A DNA stretch of 64,000 nucleotides from Pseudomonadota bacterium (GTDB taxonomy: Bacteria; Pseudomonadota; Gammaproteobacteria; Steroidobacterales; Woeseiaceae): the NCBI GenBank assembly GCA_027621915.1, contig JAQCAD010000002.1, forward strand, positions 62,001-126,000, read 5' to 3'. This document shows positions 36,523-46,942 of the stretch, piece after piece. Each line of letters starts with the position of its first letter. The stretch's first letter is position 1. The notes below the pieces were generated by a model, which did no database searches, was not told where the DNA came from, and worked only from the letters and a program-made list of their open reading frames with translations. The translations under genes and the position numbers were made by a program.

Positions 36523-37086
36523 TTAAGCGGTCAGCGCGTTCGCAAGGCCTTCGAGCCTCGCACGCAGTGATCCATCAATTACGACATCGCCGGCACGAAT
36601 TACCGCACCGCCGATGAGGTTTTCATCTATTTCTGTCGACAAATTCACATTGCGGCCGAGGCGTTTTTCAAGGGCTGCGACTATGGTTTTTTCCTGATCC
36701 GAACTCATTTTCGCAGCGGACGTAACAGTTACATCCACGGTGTTTTCCACTGCCGCCTTGAGTGCTTCAAAATGTCCGGCGATTTCGGGCAAAACAGACA
36801 CGCGCCCATATTCCAGCAACAATTTCACGAAATTTGTACCCTGCTGGTCGCCTCCTGCGAGCACGGATTTTTCGCCTGCCGCAGATCTAAAGAGGTCACT
36901 CAGGAACTCGAGTCTCTTTTCATCCGTCCGCGCCGGGTTAGCGAGGAACTTTGCGACTCGACCATCCGCCAGCAGGTCTCTCGCCGAATCAAGTGCCATC
37001 GACCAGCCGGCAAGAGCTTTCTTCTCGCTGGCGAGTTCGAATACCGCTCGTGCGTATGGTCTCGCTATCGTGTTGTTGTCAGCCAT
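36523..37086 (-). CDS. atpH: F1Fo ATP synthase delta subunit
   Basis: This 187-residue peripheral-stalk subunit links F1 to the b subunit. The N-terminal helical bundle begins with the conserved [14 protein letters not shown]. The C-terminal part contains [17 protein letters not shown] and the typical [20 protein letters not shown] with [13 protein letters not shown]. It lies 9 nt after atpF and 14 nt before atpA. Confidence 0.96.
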   Translation of the reverse strand: MADNNTIARPYARAVFELASEKKALAGWSMALDSARDLLADGRVAKFLANPARTDEKRLEFLSDLFRSAAGEKSVLAGGDQQGTNFVKLLLEYGRVSVLPEIAGHFEALKAAVENTVDVTVTSAAKMSSDQEKTIVAALEKRLGRNVNLSTEIDENLIGGAVIRAGDVVIDGSLRARLEGLANALTA

Positions 37087-37095
37087 CGGTTGCTC

Positions 37096-37566
37096 TTACA
37101 GCTCCGCCGCAAGGCGGCTCAGAATATCTTCATGAGCTTTGCTGTCTATTTCGCGACGGAGGATTTTTTCAGCGCTGGCAACCGCGATAGCAGACACCTG
37201 ACCACGAAGTTCTTCGCGCGCGCGGTTGGTCTCTTGCTCGACCTCCGAACGCGCCGCAGCGATCTGTCGCTCCCGTTCTTTGACACCGTTCGCCTTGCCG
37301 TCAGCAACAATTTCGTTGGCGCGTGCATGCGCCTGATCGAGAATTGTCGTCGCCTGCTTGCGGGCATCGTCGACAATCTCGGCGGCTTCGGCTTTCGCTT
37401 TGTCCAGACTCTGTTGTCCACGTTCCGCAGCTGCCAGGCCATTGGCAATCTCAGTCTGGCGCTCCTCGATCGCATTCATGATCGGTGGCCAGATGAACTT
37501 CATACAGAACCAGACGAACACGAGCATCGCGATCGACTGGCCAATAAGAGTCATGTTGATATCCAC
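37096..37566 (-). CDS. atpF: F1Fo ATP synthase b subunit
   Basis: This 156-residue peripheral stalk subunit has one N-terminal transmembrane helix (about residues 5-26, including LIGQSIAMLVFVWFCMKFIW) followed by a long charged coiled coil rich in Ala, Glu, Lys and Arg. E. coli b is also 156 residues. It is located between atpE and atpH. No b' paralogue is present in the operon. Confidence 0.96.
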   Translation of the reverse strand: MDINMTLIGQSIAMLVFVWFCMKFIWPPIMNAIEERQTEIANGLAAAERGQQSLDKAKAEAAEIVDDARKQATTILDQAHARANEIVADGKANGVKERERQIAAARSEVEQETNRAREELRGQVSAIAVASAEKILRREIDSKAHEDILSRLAAEL

Positions 37567-37598
37567 TAGAGACTCCTCGTCCTTAGGTCGTTGAGCTT

Positions 37599-37892
<294 letters not shown>

Positions 37893-37906
37893 TTAATCAA
37901 AATAAT

Positions 37907-39143
<1,237 letters not shown>

Positions 39144-39508
39144 CGGTCGCTTCGCTCCGGCATGAAAAACGCCACGTCCATCGGCTAGCCGGCGGTGGGT
39201 GGCGTTGTGAAAACTAACAGTCCAAGCGGGCCCCTGCTCAGGCCGCGCATTATAGTGATGACAGTGGGTCATAGCAACAGAGGAGAACACTTCGAAAAAC
39301 CTTATTTGCAGGGAATTCATGGGGTTTCCAGCAGGTTTTTCAAGCGATTTACAGGACCCTGGTACGAAAATTCCTCGCATTGCGACACAAAGCACATCCG
39401 GCGTGTTGCGAGAGACGTATAAATGGTGACGCTATCAGGGCACCCAAAAGAATTGGGCGCGCATGGACAATGAACCTGTCGAGTGCAGTTACCTGGTCCG
39501 GAGTCGAC
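39144..39508. other. 365-bp divergent region between atpI and the EAL gene
   Basis: It contains the predicted atp promoter (39249-39277). The half towards the EAL gene carries possible alternative in-frame starts at 39380 and 39470, but no ribosome-binding site for them. I see no other element. Confidence 0.5.
39249..39277 (-). promoter_or_regulatory. predicted sigma-70 promoter of the atp operon
   Basis: On the minus strand, a perfect -10 TATAAT (39249-39254) is preceded at exactly 17 bp by TTGCTA (39272-39277), four of six matches to TTGACA. It lies about 105 bp upstream of the atpI start in the divergent region shared with the EAL gene. This is a sequence match only. Confidence 0.7.
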
Positions 39509-40672
39509 ATGCTAATTATCGTCAGCGAGTCCCTTGGGCGATCGCCCATCGTAATTGAAGTTGCCCGTGAACTGAGTCTGAATCTCAGCTATTTTGGCAG
39601 CGTTGGGTCACTGGATCGCCTGTTGAGCGGCGAGTCACGCCGGTTCGTTGTGCTCGGGGAGGAGGAAATTAACAACGAGGTAGTAGACGCCCTCGTTCGC
39701 GCAAAGCGGCACGCCGTGTTTGGCCTTATCGTTTGTGCTGACCCGAAAACCCTGCGGGCGAGCAACCGCGCCAGGGCAGCAAAAACCCTTGCCGCCTACC
39801 CCAATGTAGAGTGGCTTGCCAGGGACCACGACAGCAGCATGTTGAGTGCCGCACTTCGAAAGTGTCGGCGTCGCATGTTAAAGCTCGGCAAGGATGAGCT
39901 CGAAAAAGCGCTCCTCAATCGTGAGTTTTTCCTGCGTTACCAGCCCAAGGTCGAGCGAAGCGATGGTGCCGAGTGGAAGACCCATGAGGCGGAGGCACTC
40001 ATTCGCTGGCGTCATCCGGAAAACGGTCTGCTCGGACCGCTCGAGTTTCTGCCGGAAGCCGAGGCGTTCGAGCTCATTGGTCCAATCAGTGAGTTCGTGC
40101 TGTTTGAAGCCGGCACACAGCTTCTTCGCTGGCGGGAACAGGGTCTCGATCTGAAAGTATGTATCAACCTGTCTTCGAGCCAGCTGAACAACCCGCTCCT
40201 GGCGCATAATTATCAGCGCATCGTGAAAAAACTGGGCCTCGAGTGTGCAAGCTTTACGTTCGAAGTAGCCGAACAGGATGTCGCCAGTTCACAGGCTCCG
40301 CACCTTTTGGTCTTGAAAGAACTGCGCTCGATGGGATTTCGTATTTCGCTGGATGATTTTGGCGTCGCGGTGGCGTCTCTTGGCACTTTCGAACAGCTGC
40401 CTTTTGACGAGATTAAGATTCACGCTTCTGCACTTAAGCGAGCCCAGGAAAATCCGGTTGCCCTCAAAGTGCTGGCCGCCGTCACTGGCCTCGCACATAA
40501 CCTCGGCATATCCGTTTGTGCGGAAGGTGTCGAAGACCAGGAGACGTTCGAGTTTCTGAAGACCATCGAGTGCGACAAGATGCAGGGATATCTCATCTCC
40601 GAGGCGGTGATGCCGGAGATTATTCGCAAGGTTTACAATTCTTCGAAAAAGTCCATCGTCAGTGTCGCGTAG
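39509..40672 (+). CDS. EAL-domain protein with degenerate receiver-like N-terminus
   Basis: This protein of 387 residues has its start chosen at 39509, where GGAG lies 5 nt upstream. Residues 1-115 resemble a receiver fold without clear phosphorylation signature. The rest is an EAL domain of the c-di-GMP phosphodiesterase family: AEALIRWRHP (EAL at about 162-164), INLSSSQL, FEVAEQD, SLDDFGVAVASL, AEGVEDQ and MQGYLISEAV. Most catalytic acids and the Lys of FDEIKI are present, but the loop normally DDFGTGYSSL and the KID motif (KIH here) are altered, so activity may be reduced. It sits between parB and atpI, opposite in strand. Confidence 0.85.
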   Translation: MLIIVSESLGRSPIVIEVARELSLNLSYFGSVGSLDRLLSGESRRFVVLGEEEINNEVVDALVRAKRHAVFGLIVCADPKTLRASNRARAAKTLAAYPNVEWLARDHDSSMLSAALRKCRRRMLKLGKDELEKALLNREFFLRYQPKVERSDGAEWKTHEAEALIRWRHPENGLLGPLEFLPEAEAFELIGPISEFVLFEAGTQLLRWREQGLDLKVCINLSSSQLNNPLLAHNYQRIVKKLGLECASFTFEVAEQDVASSQAPHLLVLKELRSMGFRISLDDFGVAVASLGTFEQLPFDEIKIHASALKRAQENPVALKVLAAVTGLAHNLGISVCAEGVEDQETFEFLKTIECDKMQGYLISEAVMPEIIRKVYNSSKKSIVSVA

Positions 40673-40681
40673 TCCCGGATG

Positions 40682-41572
40682 TTACTTGATGTGTTTCAGG
40701 ATACCGTCCAGCTCTTCCAGCGAGTTGTACGCAATGATCAATTTTCCGTAACCCTTCTTTGAATGCTCGAGATGAACTTTCGCGCCTAACCTGTCCGATA
40801 CGTCCCGCTCCAGGCGTCTTATGTCGCCATCATTTGACGGTGTCGCGGCCTTTGTCGGTTTGACCGGAGCACCCGCCAGCAGTTGGCGCACCAGCTTTTC
40901 CGTATCGCGAACCGATAATTCTTTCTTCACCACCTGCCGCGCCGCATCGAACTGTTGCGTCTTGTTGGTGATGGCAAGCAACGCCCGAGCATGCCCCATT
41001 TCGATTTGACGCGACTCCAGCAGCGGTTTCACCTTGTCCGACAGTTCTTGCAGGCGCAACAAATTGCTGACCGACGCACGCGAGCGTCCCACAGCTGTCG
41101 CGGCCTCCTGATGTGTTAAATCGAATTCGCGGATCAAACGGTCGAGCGCCCGCGATTCCTCGAGCGGGTTCAGGTCTTCGCGCTGAATATTCTCAATAAG
41201 CGCCATCGCGATGGCCGCGTCATCGGGAATATTTCGGACCATTGCAGGAATTTCCTGCAGGCCGGCGATCTGCGCCGCGCGCCACCGCCGCTCACCCGCC
41301 ACAATTTCATACCGCTGGGTTCCGCCGGTCTTCTGGATGGGCCTCACAACGATGGGCTGAACTACGCCCTGCGCTTCGATTGATTTCGCAAGCTCCTCCA
41401 GCGTGTCCTGACGCATGTCGACACGCGGCTGGTACTGGCCGCGCTGCAATAGGTCCAGCGGAATATTCAGCAATCGCTCAGTGGCGTCCGGGCCGCTCGC
41501 GGCTGCCACTTTCTCTGCGCTGCTGCTCAGGAGCGCATCGAGGCCACGGCCCAGTCTCTTCTTTTTCACCAT
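40682..41572 (-). CDS. parB: chromosome-partitioning protein ParB
   Basis: This 296-residue DNA-binding CTPase centres on parS sites and loads condensin. Visible are the N-terminal ParA-interacting basic segment KKKRLGRGLDALL, the CTP-binding region QPIVVRP ... GERRWRAAQIAG, ALIENIQREDLNPLEES, the HTH (LTHQEAATAVGRSRASVSNLLR) given here by its core AVGRSRASVSNLL, and a C-terminal dimer domain. It is 41 nt downstream of parA. Its stop faces the EAL gene stop at close range. Confidence 0.96.
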   Translation of the reverse strand: MVKKKRLGRGLDALLSSSAEKVAAASGPDATERLLNIPLDLLQRGQYQPRVDMRQDTLEELAKSIEAQGVVQPIVVRPIQKTGGTQRYEIVAGERRWRAAQIAGLQEIPAMVRNIPDDAAIAMALIENIQREDLNPLEESRALDRLIREFDLTHQEAATAVGRSRASVSNLLRLQELSDKVKPLLESRQIEMGHARALLAITNKTQQFDAARQVVKKELSVRDTEKLVRQLLAGAPVKPTKAATPSNDGDIRRLERDVSDRLGAKVHLEHSKKGYGKLIIAYNSLEELDGILKHIK

Positions 41573-41613
41573 TGTCTTTCTCAGCTTGCCTGTACTTGTC
41601 TGGTCAGTTTAGT

Positions 41614-42399
41614 TTAGCCGCCAACAGCCGCCCGCTCATCTTCTCTTCGCAGTACTTCGCCGGCCAGCGCAAGGTACGCGAGCGCGCCGCGCGATGTTCT
41701 GTCATGGAAGAGTACGGGCCGGCCGAAACTGGGCGCCTCTGCCAGGCGTATGTTGCGCGGCACGACAGTGCGAAATACTTTGTCATGGAAATGATTGACG
41801 AGTTGATCGGAAACCTCGTTCGACAGATTAATGCGCGGATCGACCATTGTTCGCAACAACCCGTAGACCTCAAGGTCGGCGTTGACCGAATCCCTCACCT
41901 GTTCAATCGTGTTCAGAAGGGAGCTCAGTCCCTCAAGTGCGTAGTACTCGCATTGCATCGGAATCAGCACGCCATCCGCGGCCGTTAATGCATTGACCGT
42001 CAGCATGTTGATCGATGGCGGACAATCGATCAGGATAAAATCGTACAGGCCCGTGACCGGAACCAGCGCTTTTCGCAGGCGCATTTCCCTGCCGATTTCC
42101 TGCAACAACCTCACCTCAGCCAGCGTCAGATCTTCGTTGCCTGGCATTACTGCAAAGCCACCCTCGGGGGCGGAAATAATCGTATCCGCAGCCGTCGCAT
42201 CTCCGAGCAGAACATCACAGGTTGTTAACTCAAGGTTCATCTTGTCGATGCCGCATCCCATCGTTGCATTACCTTGCGGATCGATATCGATCAACAACAC
42301 GCGCCGCTGCGTGGCGGCCAGCGAGGCCGCAAGGTTGACGCACGTTGTAGTCTTTCCAACGCCGCCCTTCTGGTTCGCAATCGCGATAATGCGTGTCAT
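41614..42399 (-). CDS. parA: chromosome-partitioning ATPase ParA (Soj)
   Basis: This 261-residue deviant Walker ATPase drives origin segregation with ParB. The deviant P-loop is NQKGGVGKTTT near residue 9; Walker A' is LLIDIDPQGNAT and Walker B is DFILIDCPPSINMLT. It has typical chromosomal ParA length without an N-terminal HTH. It follows rsmG by 5 nt and precedes parB, the conserved order near oriC. Confidence 0.97.
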   Translation of the reverse strand: MTRIIAIANQKGGVGKTTTCVNLAASLAATQRRVLLIDIDPQGNATMGCGIDKMNLELTTCDVLLGDATAADTIISAPEGGFAVMPGNEDLTLAEVRLLQEIGREMRLRKALVPVTGLYDFILIDCPPSINMLTVNALTAADGVLIPMQCEYYALEGLSSLLNTIEQVRDSVNADLEVYGLLRTMVDPRINLSNEVSDQLVNHFHDKVFRTVVPRNIRLAEAPSFGRPVLFHDRTSRGALAYLALAGEVLRREDERAAVGG

Positions 42400-42404
42400 T
42401 GATG

Positions 42405-43040
42405 CTAAGTCTTTATCCTGCGAACACTGACGGCATGCCGCGCATGCGCCTCGAGGAAAGGCACCGTCAGTTTAGTCACAATAAATTCCCATTCGGGAGA
42501 TGCTGTTATCTCTTCCAGCTCTTTGGCCGGATATTTCCCTTTGAGCGCCAGCAACTGTCCGTCCTCTCGAATTAGATGAGCTGAAATCTCAACCAGTCGC
42601 GGTACGGTAGCCAATGCCCGGGCGATCACCGTATCAAAGCGTTTGCCGGGTGCATAGTCCTCGACGCGTGCTTTTACGGCTGTGACGTTCGATAAGCCCA
42701 GTTCGCCAATCATGTGGCTCACGAAACTGATCTTCTTGCCGTTGCCATCCAGCAATGTGAATTCGACGTCCGGCTCGGCGATCGCCAGAGGCAAACCGGG
42801 AAATCCCGCGCCGGTACCGATATCAATGATTGCCGGACCCTCTATACAGGGTCTGGTCGCCAGGCTATCGAGCACATGACCACTGACCATTTCGTCCGGA
42901 TCCAGAATGGCAGTCAGGTTGATGCGCTTCCCCCAGCGCCCCAGCTCATTGAGTAAGGTTGCCAGCTGTGAGACGGCATGGTCCGGCAGTTTCTGCCCCA
43001 GAAGCGCTACGCCGGCCGCGATTTTTTCCGTGGACGACAA
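42405..43040 (-). CDS. rsmG: 16S rRNA m7G527 methyltransferase
   Basis: This 211-residue SAM-dependent methyltransferase modifies G527 of 16S rRNA. The SAM-binding loop is IDIGTGAGFPGLPLAI, with FTLLDGNGKKISF and FDTVIARALATVPRLVEI further on. It is the gene once called gidB, which normally follows mnmG directly; here prpD lies upstream, about 100 bp away, and mnmG is 14 kb further. parA follows after 5 nt. Confidence 0.96.
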   Translation of the reverse strand: MSSTEKIAAGVALLGQKLPDHAVSQLATLLNELGRWGKRINLTAILDPDEMVSGHVLDSLATRPCIEGPAIIDIGTGAGFPGLPLAIAEPDVEFTLLDGNGKKISFVSHMIGELGLSNVTAVKARVEDYAPGKRFDTVIARALATVPRLVEISAHLIREDGQLLALKGKYPAKELEEITASPEWEFIVTKLTVPFLEAHARHAVSVRRIKT

Positions 43041-43140
43041 GGGGTCAGCGTCGGTCTTTGATCCCGCAGGATCCGGTGCAGACGAACCCGCGAGCCAACT
43101 TCAGAAATGGGCGCATTATCCAGCCTCTTTTTAGTTTGCT

Positions 43141-44589
43141 TCAGACCACCAGCAAAGCCATGAAGTCGTCGACAGCCATGTGCGCGAGCAGCTCTCGGTC
43201 GGCACAGACAGTGTCGAGCGTTTTCCACTGGCCGGCTTTGAGTTTCGCCGACACGCTGTCTTTGAATTTCTGCTTGAGTACCGGGATACCTTCGCCTCGA
43301 CGCTGCCGGTGTCCAATCGGATAATCGACCGCAATATTCCCGGTACTCGAGCCATCACTGAAAAACACCTGTATTGCATTGCCAATATAGCGCTTGTCCG
43401 GATCAAAATAGTCTTTTGTGTAGCCTTTGTTTTCCGACACTTCCATTTTCGCGCGAAGCGCGTCGATTCGCGGATCGCTGGCGACACTGTCTTCGTAGTC
43501 CGCCGCTGTCAGTCGCCCGAAGATCAACGGAACCGCCACCATGTACTGAATACAGTGGTCGCGGTCAGCCGGATTATTGAGTGGGCCGGTCTTGTCGATG
43601 ATGCGCACTCCCGGCTCCTGCGTTTCAATGACGATCTTTTTAATATCGCCGAGGCGATCCCTGACTTCACTGTGCAACGTCATCGCGGCCTCAACAGCGG
43701 TTTGTGCGTGGAACTCCGCCGGGTAAGAGATTTTGAAAAGAATGTTCTCCATAACGTAGCTGCCATAGCCCTGCGAAAACGAGAATTCGTTGCCTTTGAA
43801 AAGGACATCGTAATAGCCCCATGTCTTCGCGGTCAGTGCCGAGGGGTAACCCATCTCCCCGGTCATTGCGATCAGTGCGAGCCGGACGCCTCGACTGGTC
43901 GCGTCGCCTGCGGCCCAGCTCTTGCGTGAACCGGTATTCGGCGCGTGCCGGTATGTTCGCAGGGAACAGCCGTCGAGCCAGGCATGCGATACCGCATTGA
44001 TGACTTTCTCCCTGTCGCCCCCAAGCATGCGGGTTACGACTGCGGTTGTTGCCACACGGACCAACAGAACGTGATCGAGGCCGACGCGGTTGTAGCTGTT
44101 CTCGAGTGCAAGAACACCCTGGATCTCGTGTGCCTTGATCATCGCGATTAGAACAGCCTTCATGACCAGCGGGTTTTTCCCCTGTGCCCTGGCCATGCGA
44201 CTCAGGTAATCGGCGGTCGCAAGAATGCCGCCGAGATTGTCGGATGGATGCCCCCACTCCGCGGCCAGCCAGGTGTCGTTGAAGTCGAGCCAGCGAATCA
44301 TTGCACCGATATTGAACGCGCCCATTACGGGCTCGAGTTCGTAGGACGTTCCGGGCACCCTTGCGCCGCCGGGAAACGTGGCGCCAGGAACGACCGGGCC
44401 CAACAACTTGGTGCAGGCCGGATAGTCCAGCGCCTGGAATCCGCAGGCAAGTGTGTCCATCAGGCAGTAATGTGCGGTCTCGAACGCGACGTCGCTGTCG
44501 ATATCGACATCGCAAACGTAGTTCGCAATATCGATGAGTACCTGGTCCGGCGCCGGCCGTTCAGCCGAGCGAATATCGTGTTGTGACAT
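43141..44589 (-). CDS. prpD: 2-methylcitrate dehydratase
   Basis: This 482-residue MmgE/PrpD-family enzyme dehydrates 2-methylcitrate in the propionate-degrading methylcitrate cycle. Visible blocks are [40 protein letters not shown] and [10 protein letters not shown]. The length matches E. coli PrpD (483). I start at 44589 (MSQHDIRS), with AGGAAG 4 nt upstream; a palindromic repeat lies in front of it. It is third in the order prpB-prpC-prpD. No prpR regulator or prpE ligase is present in the window. Confidence 0.93.
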   Translation of the reverse strand: MSQHDIRSAERPAPDQVLIDIANYVCDVDIDSDVAFETAHYCLMDTLACGFQALDYPACTKLLGPVVPGATFPGGARVPGTSYELEPVMGAFNIGAMIRWLDFNDTWLAAEWGHPSDNLGGILATADYLSRMARAQGKNPLVMKAVLIAMIKAHEIQGVLALENSYNRVGLDHVLLVRVATTAVVTRMLGGDREKVINAVSHAWLDGCSLRTYRHAPNTGSRKSWAAGDATSRGVRLALIAMTGEMGYPSALTAKTWGYYDVLFKGNEFSFSQGYGSYVMENILFKISYPAEFHAQTAVEAAMTLHSEVRDRLGDIKKIVIETQEPGVRIIDKTGPLNNPADRDHCIQYMVAVPLIFGRLTAADYEDSVASDPRIDALRAKMEVSENKGYTKDYFDPDKRYIGNAIQVFFSDGSSTGNIAVDYPIGHRQRRGEGIPVLKQKFKDSVSAKLKAGQWKTLDTVCADRELLAHMAVDDFMALLVV

Positions 44590-44633
44590 GTAGCTTCCTG
44601 GAAATTTCATTATTACTCGTGAATTAGAACACC

Positions 44634-44704
44634 TGGATTGCTTCGCTGCGCCAGAAATGACAAAGACGGAGTCTTTGCGAGGAGCATAGCGACGAAGCAA
44701 TCCA
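44634..44704. repeat. 71-bp palindromic interspersed-type repeat
   Basis: Perfect 12-bp ends TGGATTGCTTCG (44634-44645) and CGAAGCAATCCA (44693-44704) enclose a partly self-complementary middle with TCTTTGCGAGGAGC. This pattern of sequence is common as dispersed non-coding repeats in many Proteobacteria. It sits between prpC and prpD and could form a long hairpin in the transcript. Only one copy is in the window. Confidence 0.6.
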
Positions 44705-44761
44705 TCCGATCTGTGAACTTTGGCATGCCTCGTTTAACTGCGCTCTATTTAGCCGTTGCGA

Positions 44762-45886
44762 CTATTTTCGTTCGTCGATAGGTACAAATTTCTGCAATCC
44801 CGGACCGATGTAATCGGCAGCCGGCCGGATCAGTTTATTGTTCGCTCGCTGCTCCATGACGTGAGCGGTCCACCCGGTAATTCTTGAACAAACAAAAATC
44901 GGCGTGAACAGGTAAGTAGGGATACCCATGAAGTGGTAGACACTGGCTGCAAAAAAGTCCGCATTGGCAAACAACTTCTTCTCGTCCCACATCACTTTCT
45001 CAACCGCCTCGGAGACATCGTATAAGGTCATGTCGCCGGCCTCATTTGCCAGCATTTTTGACATCCTCTTGTTTACCGCATTGCGCGGATCCGATGTCGT
45101 ATAAACACGATGTCCAAAACCCATGATCAGCTCCTTGCGCGCGAGCATGCCGAGGACGCCGGCCGTTGCCTCGTCCGCAGAGCTGAACTTTTCGATCAAC
45201 GCCATTGCAGCTTCATTGGCGCCACCGTGCAACGGGCCTCGTAGTGCGCCGATCGCTCCGGTAATCGCGGAGTGCATATCGGAGAGCGTGCCTGTGATTA
45301 CCCGACCTGCGAAAGTCGATGCGTTGAACTCGTGTTCCGCATAAAGAATGAGGGTCGTATCGAGGCACTTCCTGTGGCGCTCGCTCGGCGGCTTGTCGTG
45401 TAACAGGTGCAGGAAGTGTCCGGCAACGCTGTCATCATCCGTTTCGGTTTCAATTCGTGTTCGGTCCTGATGAAATCGATGCCAGTAGAGCAGCATGGAC
45501 GGCAGGCACGCCAGCAACCGATCCGCCACGGCGACCTGGTTAGAGAAATCTCCCTCCGGTTCAATGTTGCCAAGGAATGAAACGCCGGTGCGTTGCACGT
45601 CCATCGGATGTGCATTCGCAGGAATCATCTCGAGGACCTGTCTCAGTTTTTCAGGCAGCCCGCGTAATGTTTTTAACCTGGCGATATAGGCAGCCAGTTC
45701 AGCAGGATTTGGCAACTTCCCGTGCGTCAGCAGGTATGCGACTTCTTCGAAGCTTGCATTGTCCGCGAGATCGTAAATGTCGTAACCGCGATAGGTGAGA
45801 CCCGCGCCTTCCTTGCCGACCGTACAAAGCGCCGTGCTACCCGCGGTCACACCGGCAAGCCCGCCGGTTTTCTTGCTTGCTGTCAT
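44762..45886 (-). CDS. prpC: 2-methylcitrate synthase
   Basis: This 374-residue citrate-synthase-family enzyme condenses propionyl-CoA with oxaloacetate. Visible are the early GSTALCTVGKEGAGLTYRGY, the catalytic His region GPLHGGANEAAM, GFGHRVYTTSDPRN, and SRITGWTAHVMEQ near the C-terminus. The short length and RGYDIYDLA motif fit methylcitrate synthase rather than TCA citrate synthase. It lies 19 nt after prpB and 172 bp before prpD. Confidence 0.94.
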   Translation of the reverse strand: MTASKKTGGLAGVTAGSTALCTVGKEGAGLTYRGYDIYDLADNASFEEVAYLLTHGKLPNPAELAAYIARLKTLRGLPEKLRQVLEMIPANAHPMDVQRTGVSFLGNIEPEGDFSNQVAVADRLLACLPSMLLYWHRFHQDRTRIETETDDDSVAGHFLHLLHDKPPSERHRKCLDTTLILYAEHEFNASTFAGRVITGTLSDMHSAITGAIGALRGPLHGGANEAAMALIEKFSSADEATAGVLGMLARKELIMGFGHRVYTTSDPRNAVNKRMSKMLANEAGDMTLYDVSEAVEKVMWDEKKLFANADFFAASVYHFMGIPTYLFTPIFVCSRITGWTAHVMEQRANNKLIRPAADYIGPGLQKFVPIDERK

Positions 45887-45905
45887 GATCGTCTCTGAAT
45901 CCCCG

Positions 45906-46799
45906 TTAGTCTTTTTTGTCCGTTAGTCCTCGCTCCGCGAACAGCTGATCGAGTTTCTCCTCGTACTCGTGATAGCCAAGCACGTCGTAGAGCTCCATGC
46001 GCGTTTGCATCGTGTTGACGACACCGGCCTGTGTGCCATCCACGCGCAGCGCCCGGTAGACCTTTTCTGCAGCCTTCGACATCGCACGGAACGCTGATAG
46101 CGGATAAAGCACCATGCTGACGCCGACCTCCGCGAGCTCCGATGTCTTGAACATCGGCGTTTTCCCGAACTCCGTCAGGTTTGCCAGCACAGGGACATCG
46201 ATCGCCGACGTGAATTGCCGGTATTCGTCCAGTGTTGTCAGCGCCTCTGCGAAGATCATGTCTGCACCGGCCTCCACGTAGGCGGCTGACCTGGCGAGCG
46301 CCGCAGTTTGACCCTCGACGGCATATGCGTCGGTACGCGCCATGATCGCGAAATCATCGTCCGTCCGACTGTCGACTGCGGCTTTTATTCGATCAACCAT
46401 TTCCGCGGTTTCCACCAGCGCCTTGCCAGGCCGGTGTCCACAACGCTTGATGCCGACCTGGTCTTCGATATGGCAACCGGCAGCGCCGGATCGTGCCATC
46501 TCCCGAACTGTCCTGCCAATCATGAAAGCGCCACCCCAGCCGGTGTCAGCATCGACCAGCAACGGAACTTCGGTGACGTAACTGATGCGACGAATGTCTT
46601 CGCAAACATCGTTCAATGTCGTCATGGCCAGGTCCGGCAGGCCAAAGGATGCGTTGGCAACACCAGCGCCGGACAAATAAATTGTCTTGAAGCCAGCCTT
46701 TTCGGCAAGAAGGGCTGAATAAGCATTGATGGTGCCGGCGATCTGCAGCGGTCGCTCATTTTTCAAGGCCTGCCGGAATCTCGCGCCAGCGCTCATCAA
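45906..46799 (-). CDS. prpB: 2-methylisocitrate lyase
   Basis: This 297-residue isocitrate-lyase-superfamily TIM barrel cleaves 2-methylisocitrate to pyruvate and succinate. The metal-binding DADTGWGG and the catalytic loop [16 protein letters not shown] are intact, as is [11 protein letters not shown]. It is first of the prpBCD genes, so its upstream 143 bp should contain their promoter, in part overlapped by a terminator-like hairpin from the preceding gene. Confidence 0.95.
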   Translation of the reverse strand: MMSAGARFRQALKNERPLQIAGTINAYSALLAEKAGFKTIYLSGAGVANASFGLPDLAMTTLNDVCEDIRRISYVTEVPLLVDADTGWGGAFMIGRTVREMARSGAAGCHIEDQVGIKRCGHRPGKALVETAEMVDRIKAAVDSRTDDDFAIMARTDAYAVEGQTAALARSAAYVEAGADMIFAEALTTLDEYRQFTSAIDVPVLANLTEFGKTPMFKTSELAEVGVSMVLYPLSAFRAMSKAAEKVYRALRVDGTQAGVVNTMQTRMELYDVLGYHEYEEKLDQLFAERGLTDKKD

Positions 46800-46895
46800 T
46801 CACCTCATTTCAATGGTTTCAGGCGAAAATTTTAATCTGAATTAAAATTTTTCGAGAGGCGATTCTAAACCACCGAAGGGGCGTTTCCCAAATTG

Positions 46896-46937
46896 ATAAA
46901 AAGCGGGCGAATCCAATTTGGGATCCGACCCCTTTTT
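46896..46937. terminator. imperfect hairpin with A/T tails (degenerate REP-like)
   Basis: On the minus strand, CGGATCC pairs with GGATTCG (one G-U pair) over a CAAATT loop; outer G-C pairs and A/T tracts complete the hairpin just after the serine hydrolase stop. The outline (G-rich arm, A/T-rich loop, C-rich arm, T-tract) resembles the REP palindromes but the arms differ. It probably ends transcription before prpB. Confidence 0.6.
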
Positions 46938-46942
46938 GAGAA

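Noticed and set aside
43030-43075. Sequence GGGGTCAG near 43040 as a further REP palindrome
   Set aside because: The second arm GGGCTCTGACCCC is missing, so it cannot form the same hairpin.
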